From Desulfuromonadaceae bacterium (GTDB taxonomy: Bacteria; Desulfobacterota; Desulfuromonadia; Geobacterales; Pseudopelobacteraceae), in contig JAQUCQ010000007.1 of NCBI GenBank assembly GCA_028686145.1, forward strand, positions 1 to 27,710: a stretch of DNA of 27,710 nt, written 5' to 3'. This document shows positions 8,018 through 15,130 of the stretch, piece after piece. The translations under genes and the position numbers were made by a program. Numbering within the stretch: the first letter of the stretch is position 1; each line of letters starts with the position of its first letter. The notes under the pieces were generated by a model, which saw only the letters and a program-made list of their open reading frames with translations, was not told where the DNA came from and made no database searches.

Positions 8018-8575
8018 ATGAAAAAAACAGTGCTAATGTGCGCGCTATCTGCCATCACGGCAGTATCGACTGCACAGGCAGGGGTGAATGTTAATGTCAA
8101 TATTGGTGTGCCGGTCCCTGGAGTAAGAGTTTCCGTCCCTCCACCTGCCCTCTTTGCTGCACCGCCGCTCTTTATTGTCTCTCCACGACTGGGCTTTTAT
8201 GTCGGGGTAGATACGCCGTATGACATCATCTACAATGCGGATTTTTACTATCTGTACTATGGCAACAGTTGGCATCGCTCCCGCTATTACAACGGTCCCT
8301 GGGTTGAGGTTCCCTATCGGCGATTGCCGCCGGATATCCGCAATCATCGGATTGAGCAGATTCGTTCGTATCGCGATCGGGAGTATCGTGTGTATCGCAA
8401 TGACAGGGACCGCTATCGCGGACGTTACTTCCGTCCGGGGCATGAGCGGCGGGAAGAGTGGAAAGGGGAGCGTCGGCGCGATAAAGAAGAATGGAAAGAT
8501 GGTCGTCGGCGTGACAAGGAAGAGCGGAAGGAAGAAAGGCGTGACGATAAACGGCGTGATCGTGGCAGGGATTGA
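8018..8575 (+). CDS. Small exported protein with charged C-terminal repeats
   Basis: A 185-residue protein of unknown function. A clear signal peptide (MKKTVLMCALSAITAVSTAQA, cleavage after residue 21) sends it to the periplasm. The mature part begins with a valine/proline-rich stretch (GVNVNVNIGVPVPG), followed by a tyrosine/tryptophan-rich segment (about 68-95, FYYLYYGNSWHRSRYYNGPW) of a type seen in many deltaproteobacterial envelope proteins. From about residue 105 it is almost entirely Arg, Asp, Glu and Lys, ending in three 11-residue repeats. The SD AAGGAG (8005-8010) sits 7 nt before the ATG. It lies 63 bp after the MerR gene and ends at a strong terminator, so it could be co-transcribed with MerR or have its own promoter. 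Confidence 0.85.
   Translation: MKKTVLMCALSAITAVSTAQAGVNVNVNIGVPVPGVRVSVPPPALFAAPPLFIVSPRLGFYVGVDTPYDIIYNADFYYLYYGNSWHRSRYYNGPWVEVPYRRLPPDIRNHRIEQIRSYRDREYRVYRNDRDRYRGRYFRPGHERREEWKGERRRDKEEWKDGRRRDKEERKEERRDDKRRDRGRD
8453..8551 (+). repeat. Three 33-bp in-frame tandem repeats
   Basis: Three imperfect units at 8453-8485, 8486-8518 and 8519-8551 encode EEWKGERRRDK, EEWKDGRRRDK and EERKEERRDDK. The first two are near-identical in protein and DNA; the third is diverged. The pattern points to duplication of a charged helical unit. Confidence 0.85.
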
Positions 8576-8588
8576 ACCTTTTTAATAC

Positions 8589-8619
8589 CCGGGGGGCAAG
8601 AGCCCCCCGGTGTTTTTTT
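8589..8619 (+). terminator. Intrinsic terminator after the exported repeat protein
   Basis: Perfect 9-bp stem CCGGGGGGC (8589-8597) / GCCCCCCGG (8602-8610), tetraloop AAGA, then a run of seven T after TG. It is a textbook Rho-independent terminator for plus-strand transcription. It also faces the convergent HDOD gene. Confidence 0.9.
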
Positions 8620-8699
8620 ACAGGCAAGCAGTTTTTTCTGTACTGCCATTGCTGTTTTTATTACATCCCTACATGCCAGATAATCCCGCCCAACCCGCT

Positions 8700-9986
8700 T
8701 CACGCGAGACTGACAATATCACCGGCTTCATGGTCAAGTAGGTCTACCTGTTCCAAGAGGTCATCAACGCTGATTTGGCTTAATTCAAGACTGGTGAACG
8801 TCATATCCATTATCTCTTCCGGCTGGTTATTAAGATCAGCCATCGCATTGGAAAGGCTGATCACCTCCGCCAGGCGAATGTTTTCAAGCGCCTGCTCAGG
8901 TGTGTGATGATAGCGTATGATGTTTTTGATGTCTGTGCCAAAATTCCACTTTTCTGCCAATAAATAACCAACTTCAGCGTGGTTCTCTTCTATCAGCCGT
9001 TCCCGTGCTTCCGGCAACAGCATGTAATCGCCCAGCATGTCCAGCAGTATGGTTTTACCGATGTCGTGCAGAAGGCCGCAGATAAAGGCCAATTCGTAGT
9101 TGCCGCCCATGTCGCGGGTGATCTGGCGAGCGATCATGCCGCATACTAGGCAGTGCTGAAGCACTTTCTTGATCTCCTTGGCGTTGCGCGGACTGAAACT
9201 GCTCATCGCATGAACCGTGACAATGCTCATGACCGATTTGAGGCCGATGAAGACTACTGCGGCTTTCAGAGTGGAAATGTGACCGAGATGGCCGTAGTAC
9301 GGTGAATTGCAGATCCTGAGGATTTTAGAGACCAGAATCTGGTCAGTAATACATTCGATAATCTCATCTACTGAGATCGCAGGGTTATCAATTTTTTCTG
9401 AAATCTGCAGCATGACATCGGGGATTGGCGGCAGTTCAAAATTCCCCTGTTGAATATGCTCCCGAATCTCGTTAAGCACCATCTCGGTGTCAACCTGATG
9501 GTCCTGGTAATTCTCATCAAAATGCCGTACCGATTCCAGCAGCAGTTGCGTCGAGTTGAGTCTGACCGGGCTGTTTAATACAAATCCCGGGAGATCATCA
9601 GTAAACTCGAATATGCCGGTATCCCATTTGAGGGCATTGGTCAGGACGGTCTCGGCCGCTCTCCTGAGTATTTCCTCAAGCCGTTCCCTGGTTAGAACCC
9701 TTTCCGATAACAGATAACCGATAAATGGTAGCCCGAGAAAATCCGAATCTGCAAAGGTTTTGTCGAGTTCATCCTGGCTGATGTGTGTTTGATCTTTCAG
9801 AAAATCACTGAAATGTTCACCCTCACAATTTGACCAGACAAAGATGATTTTTCCGTCTTGGATGTAAAACTTTTTCTGTTTGCCATGCTGGCTGATAATA
9901 AGTGTACCGGAACGCTTGCTGTTATCAGCCCACTGAATAAGGTCCGTAACAGGCATAAGGCTGAGATTCCCGGTGAATTTCCGCAT
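8700..9986 (-). CDS. PATAN (DUF4388) - HDOD signalling protein
   Basis: A 428-residue cytosolic protein. The N-terminal part (about 1-120) has the PATAN/DUF4388 pattern: GNLSLMPVTDLIQWADNSK, then SGTLII and IQDGKIIFVWS. The C-terminal part (about 180-400) is an HDOD domain: LPPIPDVMLQI, ILRICNSPYYG, and GLLHDIGK with the HD pair at 307-308 still present. HDOD proteins without an output enzyme act as protein-interaction modules in cell cycle, motility or stress signalling; no partner domain is present here. It has a weak SD (AGGA) and its own candidate promoter. It follows the beta-oxidation operon on the same strand after 232 bp, so a functional link is not required. Confidence 0.88.
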   Translation of the reverse strand: MRKFTGNLSLMPVTDLIQWADNSKRSGTLIISQHGKQKKFYIQDGKIIFVWSNCEGEHFSDFLKDQTHISQDELDKTFADSDFLGLPFIGYLLSERVLTRERLEEILRRAAETVLTNALKWDTGIFEFTDDLPGFVLNSPVRLNSTQLLLESVRHFDENYQDHQVDTEMVLNEIREHIQQGNFELPPIPDVMLQISEKIDNPAISVDEIIECITDQILVSKILRICNSPYYGHLGHISTLKAAVVFIGLKSVMSIVTVHAMSSFSPRNAKEIKKVLQHCLVCGMIARQITRDMGGNYELAFICGLLHDIGKTILLDMLGDYMLLPEARERLIEENHAEVGYLLAEKWNFGTDIKNIIRYHHTPEQALENIRLAEVISLSNAMADLNNQPEEIMDMTFTSLELSQISVDDLLEQVDLLDHEAGDIVSLA

Positions 9987-10036
9987 AAAACGATCCTGTA
10001 GTTTTGGTGAAGAATAAAAATGACGGTATTTTAATG

Positions 10037-10065
10037 ACTATAGTTAATAAAAAACCAAAAAACAA
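10037..10065 (-). promoter_or_regulatory. Candidate promoter of the PATAN-HDOD gene
   Basis: On the minus strand TTGTTT (10060-10065) and TATAGT (10037-10042) are separated by exactly 17 bp inside an A/T-rich stretch, about 50 bp before the start codon. This supports separate transcription from the beta-oxidation operon upstream. Confidence 0.45.
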
Positions 10066-10218
10066 AGTAAAAGATGTACCTGTAAAAAAGATAGAGCCAA
10101 TCCGGCACACAGTTTGTTCGGATGTAGCGCTCCGGAGAGTACGGAGCTGGTTAGTGCATGGCGCATGTAACTGCTTGCATGCAGTAGATAGCCGGTCGTG
10201 TTTTGTTGAGTGGTTCAT

Positions 10219-10995
10219 TCAGTGGAATTTTGAAAAATCGGGTTTTCTATGGTCGAAGAAAGCCTGCAGTGCTTCCCGTGCTTCCGGCGATGAAAGGCGT
10301 TCCAGAAAACATTTGATCTCAAACATGCAGGTTTCTTGAAGCTCCCGGGTATTACCCCGTTTAAGGAGTGATTTAGTCAGGCGGACCGCCGCTGCAGGCT
10401 GTGCGGACAGCTGCAGCGCCTTGGCCCACGCGGTCGGGAGGAGATCTGCCTGCGGCACTACTGCCGTGACAATTCCCAATTGTTCGGCGCGGGGGGCGCT
10501 AAATGGATCGCCGAGCAGCAACAGTTCCGCTGCTCGCTGGTGCCCTATCAACTGCGGCAGCAACAGGGTAGAACCGGCTTCGGGACAGAGTCCGAGGCCG
10601 ACAAACGGCATTTGGAAAACCGCCGTATCGGCGGCATACACCAGATCGCAATGTAGCAGCAGTGTGGTCCCGATTCCTACGGCAGAGCCGCTGACAGCTG
10701 CCACGATCGGTTTCGCTGCCAGCATAAGGGCTCGCAAAAAACGCAGCACCGGACTGTCCGGACCGGTGGGCGGGGAATTAACAAAATCAGCGATGTCATT
10801 GCCGCTGGTAAAACAGCTATCAGTTCCGCAGAGCAGCGCAACGCGTATGGAATGGTCTTCCTCAGCCCGTTGCAGAGCATCTGCCAAAGCACCATACATC
10901 GCGATATTGAGTGCATTCTTTTTTTCGGGGCGATTGATCCGGATAGTAAAGACGCCATCTTGTTGCTCGGTTTGAATCAGCTCGACAGCATGCAT
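10219..10995 (-). CDS. Crotonase-family protein, probable delta3,delta2-enoyl-CoA isomerase
   Basis: A 258-residue crotonase (enoyl-CoA hydratase/isomerase superfamily) in the last position of the beta-oxidation operon. The oxyanion-hole segments are present (SGNDIADF near 64-71 and SGSAVGIGTTLLLHCDL near 102-118). The two glutamates that define hydratases (E144 and E164 of rat mitochondrial hydratase) align with T111 and F131. A glutamate remains at E139 in CPEAGST, the position used by peroxisomal-type delta3,delta2-enoyl-CoA isomerases. It therefore more likely moves double bonds for unsaturated-chain oxidation than hydrates them, while FadB supplies hydratase activity. The SD AAAGGAG is 8 nt from the ATG, and the gap to the thioesterase gene is 27 bp. 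Confidence 0.82.
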   Translation of the reverse strand: MHAVELIQTEQQDGVFTIRINRPEKKNALNIAMYGALADALQRAEEDHSIRVALLCGTDSCFTSGNDIADFVNSPPTGPDSPVLRFLRALMLAAKPIVAAVSGSAVGIGTTLLLHCDLVYAADTAVFQMPFVGLGLCPEAGSTLLLPQLIGHQRAAELLLLGDPFSAPRAEQLGIVTAVVPQADLLPTAWAKALQLSAQPAAAVRLTKSLLKRGNTRELQETCMFEIKCFLERLSSPEAREALQAFFDHRKPDFSKFH

Positions 10996-11022
10996 CTCAG
11001 TAGCTCCTTTGTACGCCGGTAC

Positions 11023-11409
11023 TCAGGCCATGGTTCTGATGCATTCCGGCACCGGAACGGTAACCTTTTTCACATTGTCAAAACAGACCAGTGTCGTGCG
11101 GGCGGTGGCATACGTTTTGTCCATACCGTCGTGAAGCCGATATTCAAGGTCAAAGCTGCTGGTGCCGATTCTGGCAATAACAACAGCAACAATCAGGACG
11201 TCACCGAACAGAATCGGGTTTTTGTAATCACACTCGGCCCGGGCAACCAGGGAAAATATCTGCTTCCCGGTCATCTCCTGAAAAAAATTCTTGAACAGTT
11301 TTATCCGGGCAGTCTCAAGATAGGTAAAATAGACGACACTGTTTACATGATTGTAAAGATCGAGGTCGGAAAAGCGCAGTTCGATGGAGGTTGAGTGTAT
11401 TTGCGACAT
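11023..11409 (-). CDS. Hotdog-fold acyl-CoA thioesterase (4HBT/YbgC type)
   Basis: A 128-residue single hotdog-domain thioesterase. The signature RFSDLDLYNHVNSVVYFTYLE (about 12-32) is that of 4HBT/YbgC/FadM-like enzymes, with the catalytic-region aspartates D15 and D17. It would hydrolyse acyl-CoA to free acid and CoA, as a relief valve for stalled beta-oxidation intermediates. The start is the ATG at 11407-11409 with AAGGAG about 9 nt upstream. A TTG-initiated form from 11433 would overlap the stop of the preceding gene and has no such site. It lies between the chalcone-isomerase-fold gene (20-bp gap) and the crotonase gene in the same operon. Confidence 0.85.
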   Translation of the reverse strand: MSQIHSTSIELRFSDLDLYNHVNSVVYFTYLETARIKLFKNFFQEMTGKQIFSLVARAECDYKNPILFGDVLIVAVVIARIGTSSFDLEYRLHDGMDKTYATARTTLVCFDNVKKVTVPVPECIRTMA

Positions 11410-11429
11410 GGGGAAAATCTCCTTGAAGA

Positions 11430-11984
11430 TCAATTGCCGAGCATGCCTTTTTTAAGCGATTCGTCGGCCGGTTTTTCACCCAGATAGATGGCAAGAACCG
11501 CCCGTGCGAGCTTCGGTGACTGAATGCTGCCCAATGCCGTGCCGTTATGGCTGGCCGAGACACTGCCGTCGGCCCCGATAATCAGGTCAACAACATCGCA
11601 ACGGCTAAAATCGGTCGTGAAAAGCGCCAAAAATTTTTGTGCCTCAACAGAGGCCGCCATGTCAGGTGAGTTGTTCACAAATCCTTCTTTGAACGCCTCG
11701 GTGATTTTTCCCTTGTCAACCTTTGCATACAGGAAATTCATCCTGATCAATTTGTTTCCGGTGTCTTGTACTGCGTCAGTGTAATTGCTAAGGTGCCTGG
11801 ATGCGTACAGTGACCCGATATAGATCTTGAAAAAGAACTTTTTCCTGATGCCGTACCCGTTCAATTTCAACTGCTGGCCGTGTACCATTACGCTTTGGTC
11901 CACCCGCACCCCGGACACTTCCATCGCAGGTGACGGGGCGGTAAGAAACAGGGTAAGGACAAGTGTCATATACAGAGTTTTCAT
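11430..11984 (-). CDS. Exported chalcone-isomerase-fold protein
   Basis: A 184-residue protein that starts with a signal peptide (MKTLYMTLVLTLFLTAPSPA, cleavage near residue 20). The mature part reads EVSGVRVDQSVMVHGQQLKLNGYGIRKKFFFKIYIGSLYAS and ends in the LGxxPADESLKKGMLG pattern typical of the chalcone isomerase-like (Chalcone_3) family. Bacterial members have no proven flavonoid substrate; the fold is related to fatty-acid-binding proteins. The start at 11984 has AGGGGG about 9 nt upstream. It lies inside the beta-oxidation operon, 116 bp after the acyl-CoA dehydrogenase gene, with no terminator seen in between. Binding of fatty acids or a related hydrophobic ligand in the periplasm would fit, but this is inference. 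Confidence 0.85.
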   Translation of the reverse strand: MKTLYMTLVLTLFLTAPSPAMEVSGVRVDQSVMVHGQQLKLNGYGIRKKFFFKIYIGSLYASRHLSNYTDAVQDTGNKLIRMNFLYAKVDKGKITEAFKEGFVNNSPDMAASVEAQKFLALFTTDFSRCDVVDLIIGADGSVSASHNGTALGSIQSPKLARAVLAIYLGEKPADESLKKGMLGN

Positions 11985-12100
11985 GGTAATACCCCCTGCT
12001 TTGAACGTGCAGGCAAAATTGCTGCAATTGCCCGGAAAACTTTCTACCAAAGCCACTGTCGCCAAGAACCCCGCCTGTATGCCCTCTACCGGCAATCCGC

Positions 12101-13879
12101 TTAAAAAAGATACTTTTCCGCCTCAATGGCTGCTGCCGCCAGATGCCGTTTTGCCTTGAGCAGCCCGCTGGCATCGTATTTGGTGAACCTGCGGATGCCG
12201 GCCAGCAGCATAGTCAGGGTATCCCCCTCCTCGATGTAGTAGGCTGCCCGTTTTGCGGCGGATGCCGCCTTCTCCGTGCCGTTGAAGGTGAATACCTTTA
12301 CTGCGGCGCTGACGGCAGTTTTTTTGCTTTCGCTCAGATTCGGCAGGATTTTTTCGGCACGGAGCACGGCGCTTTCAATGGCAAAGATGTTGATAGCCAG
12401 ATCGGCGACGGCGAGGAGAATTTCCTGTTCGTCCTTGATCGTATCCATAAATTTCTGCACACTGCTGCCAGCCAGCACCAGAAAAGCCTGTTTCAGATTG
12501 GCAACAAGGGCTTTCTCGGCAGCAAACGGCACCGAATCGTCCGGTTCGTCAAAAGAAGGCGACATCAGTGACTCAAAGGCCTTCATCGCCTCTTTCTGCA
12601 GCGGAATTTCGCCTTTCATGGCCCGCCGGAGAATGATGCCGGGGATCAGGAGGCGATTGATCTCGTTGGTACCCTCCCAGATCCGGTTGATCCGCTCATC
12701 GCGATAGTATCCCTCGGCGGCGTATTCCTGGATAAAGCCGTAGCCGCCGTGAATCTGGACAACTGCATCCACCACGTCGGCCAGTACCTCGCTGCAGAAA
12801 ACCTTGGCAATGGCGCACTCGACGGAATATTCCTCGATCCCCTGCTGATAGGTTTCGTAATAGTTGTCCGTACCTTTCGGGAGGGTGGCAAGCCGGTCGT
12901 CGATCATGCCGGCCAGACGGTAAACAAGTGATTCCGCGGCAAAAATGGCGGCATTCATATCGGCGATTTTTTCCTGGATCGCCCCGAAACTTCCGATCGT
13001 GACACCGAAGGCTTTGCGTTCATTTGCGTATTTGACCCCGGTGGCAAGAGCTACTTTGGCGGCTCCGGTGACTGCCGCCCCCAGCTTGAAGCGTCCGACA
13101 TTGAGAACGTTAAAGGCAATCTTGTGCCCTTTGCCGATTTCCCCCAGCAGGTTTTCAACCGGCACCTTGGCATCCTCCAGGATGATCTGGGTGGTGGATG
13201 AGCCCCTGACCCCCATCTTGTTCTCTTCCGGGCCAACGCTTAACCCTTCGGTAGTCCGTTCGACCAGAAAACAGGTGAAGTGCTGTTTGTCGATTTTGGC
13301 AAAGATGGTATACAAATCCGCGATGCCGCCATTGGTAATAAACTGCTTGGTGCCGTTGAGGATATAAAACTTTCCGTCTGCGGAGAGAGTTGCAGTTGCT
13401 GAAGCACCCAGTGCATCGCTGCCGGACCCGGGCTCCGTCAGGCAGTAGGCCGCGATCCACTCGCCGGAAATGATTTTGCCGAGATAGTTCTCTTTCTGTT
13501 TTTTGGTGCCGTAATAGACCAGCGGGAGCGTGCCGATGCCGGTATGGGCGGAGTAGGTCACCGAAAATGATCCGGCCAGAGCCAGCTTTTCAGCTGCCAG
13601 CATGCTGGTGGCCTTGTCCAGTTCGAGCCCGCCGTATTCTTCGGGAGCATCGATCATCAGCAGTCCCAGCTCTCCACATTTTTTCATCAGTTCAACTGTC
13701 AGGGGGAGGTCGTGGTGTTCGATCTTGTCGCGATGCGGAAAAACCTCATTCAGGACGAACTGTTCAGTCGTATCACCGATCTGACGTTGCTCGTCGCTGA
13801 AATCCTCCGGAGTAAAGACATCATTCTTGTCTGCTACGGTGATCAGATATTCGGCACCTTTGAATAGTTTTGCTGCCAT
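12101..13879 (-). CDS. Long-chain acyl-CoA dehydrogenase (VLCAD-like, C-terminal extension)
   Basis: A 592-residue flavoenzyme for the first step of beta-oxidation (acyl-CoA to trans-2-enoyl-CoA, electrons to ETF). The FAD/substrate signature CLTEPGSGSD is at 146-155, and the second signature QIHGGYGFIQEYAAEGYYRD is at 375-394. The catalytic base is predicted at E402 in WEGTNEINR, the VLCAD-type position. About 180 extra C-terminal residues beyond the usual 380-400 form a helical domain like that in VLCAD/ACAD9 and Bacillus FadE. The start ATG has GAGGTG 5-6 nt upstream. It lies 43 bp after the thiolase gene. Preference for long chains fits the presence of FadL and a long-chain acyl-CoA synthetase. 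Confidence 0.92.
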   Translation of the reverse strand: MAAKLFKGAEYLITVADKNDVFTPEDFSDEQRQIGDTTEQFVLNEVFPHRDKIEHHDLPLTVELMKKCGELGLLMIDAPEEYGGLELDKATSMLAAEKLALAGSFSVTYSAHTGIGTLPLVYYGTKKQKENYLGKIISGEWIAAYCLTEPGSGSDALGASATATLSADGKFYILNGTKQFITNGGIADLYTIFAKIDKQHFTCFLVERTTEGLSVGPEENKMGVRGSSTTQIILEDAKVPVENLLGEIGKGHKIAFNVLNVGRFKLGAAVTGAAKVALATGVKYANERKAFGVTIGSFGAIQEKIADMNAAIFAAESLVYRLAGMIDDRLATLPKGTDNYYETYQQGIEEYSVECAIAKVFCSEVLADVVDAVVQIHGGYGFIQEYAAEGYYRDERINRIWEGTNEINRLLIPGIILRRAMKGEIPLQKEAMKAFESLMSPSFDEPDDSVPFAAEKALVANLKQAFLVLAGSSVQKFMDTIKDEQEILLAVADLAINIFAIESAVLRAEKILPNLSESKKTAVSAAVKVFTFNGTEKAASAAKRAAYYIEEGDTLTMLLAGIRRFTKYDASGLLKAKRHLAAAAIEAEKYLF

Positions 13880-13922
13880 GGTCTCACCTCGTACGTGTAA
13901 TGGTAGTCGTCAGGACGTTGTC

Positions 13923-15094
13923 CTACATCTTCTCAAAAATCCCTGCTGCACCCATGCCGCCGCCGATGCACATTGATACCATGCCGTAGCGGGTGTCCGT
14001 GCGCTGCATTTCCTGAAGGAGGCTGGCGGTCAGTTTGGCTCCGGTACAGCCGAGCGGGTGCCCAAGGGCAATCGCGCCGCCGTTCACGTTGACTTTGGAT
14101 TGATCAATACCCAGCTCCTTGACGCACGCCAATGACTGCGCTGCAAAGGCCTCGTTCAATTCAATCAGGCCGATATCGTTGAGCGTCAGCCCGGCAAGTT
14201 TCAGCGCGGCCGGAATGGCTGCTACCGGGCCGATTCCCATTAGCTCCGGCGGCACTCCTTTGACAGCAAAGGCAACAAAACGCGCCAACGCCTTTTTGCC
14301 GATCCTTTCAAGATAATCCCCGGAGACAACCAGCACTGCGGCAGCACCGTCAGTCATCTGGGAAGCGTTCCCGGCGGTAACCGTACCGTTTGTCTTGAAG
14401 GCCGGTTTCAAGGCGCCTAACCCGGCGGCGGTCGTATCACTTCGCACACCATCATCAGTATCGATAATCTCTGTACTTCGTTTGATCTTTCCGTTAACCA
14501 GGGTGCAGTTCTCTATTTCCACAGGAATGATTTCGTCTCTGAACTTTCCCGCCGAGATAGCGGCAGCAGCCTTGGCATGGCTGGCTGCAGCAAAGACGTC
14601 CTGCTCTTTGCGGGTGACGGCGTATTTTTCCGCGACGAGTTCGGCGGTTATTCCCATCGAGGCAAACGCTTCCGGCCAGTTAGCCACCAGCGAGGGATTT
14701 GCGCTGTATTTGTTGCCCCCCATCGGAATCATGGTCATGCTTTCGGCGCCGCCAGCGATGATACAGTCGGCAAATCCGGCCATGATCCGCTCTGCTGCCG
14801 TAGCAATCGTTTGCAGGCCGGAGGAGCAGAAGCGGTTGACCGTTTGGGCCGGGACCTCGACCGGTACTCCGGCCTTCAGCGCTGCCACGCGGGCAAAGTT
14901 CATCCCCTGTTCTCCCTCGGGGAAGGCACAGCCGATAATGATGTCCTCAATATCGTGCGGGTTTATACCTGTTCTGTCCAGCAGTCCCTTGATGGCCACG
15001 GCAGCGAGATCGTCCGGCCGGACATCCTTCAGCTTTCCCTTTTTCGCCCGGCACCGGGGGTGCGGTAAGCGGCAAGAATATATGCATTTCTCAT
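13923..15094 (-). CDS. fadA: Acetyl-CoA acyltransferase (thiolase), apparent -1 frameshift near 5' end
   Basis: 3-Ketoacyl-CoA thiolase, the last step of beta-oxidation. The catalytic set is present: nucleophilic Cys in NRFCSSGLQT, His in NGGAIALGHPLGCTGA, and Cys in MCIGGGMG. The expected start is ATG at 15092-15094 with SD GGAGG (15101-15105), reading MRNAYILAAYRTPG, a standard thiolase N-terminus. That frame hits TGA at 15029-15031. The rest of the enzyme (CRAKKGKLKDVRPDD onward) is in the -1 frame. One base appears missing around the C5 run at 15056-15060, or a slip occurs up to the A5 run at 15040-15044. An alternative ORF start at 15128 gives an N-terminus unlike any thiolase. The gene is 36 bp after fadB. 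Confidence 0.85.
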
Positions 15095-15100
15095 CGTTAT

Positions 15101-15105
15101 CCTCC
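15101..15105 (-). promoter_or_regulatory. Ribosome binding site that fixes the thiolase start
   Basis: GGAGG lies 6 nt before the ATG at 15092-15094. It places the true start in a frame different from the main thiolase ORF, which is what reveals the frameshift. Confidence 0.8.
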
Positions 15106-15130
15106 GTAAGCGTAGTATGTCGTTGCACTG

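Noticed and set aside
10129..10147. GCTCCG/CGGAGC hairpin downstream of the crotonase gene as operon terminator
   Set aside because: Six-bp stem with no adjacent U tract on the minus strand; no convincing terminator for the beta-oxidation operon was found.
10004..10339. A lysine-rich plus-strand frame of 111 codons between the HDOD and crotonase genes
   Set aside because: The lysines come from an A-rich stretch that serves as the HDOD promoter, and the frame runs antisense into the 3' end of the crotonase gene; no ribosome site.
15095..15128. Upstream start of the thiolase ORF giving an N-terminus MQRHTTLTEDNDEKC
   Set aside because: This N-terminus is unlike thiolases, while the ATG at 15092-15094 has a strong ribosome site and a standard N-terminus in the other frame.
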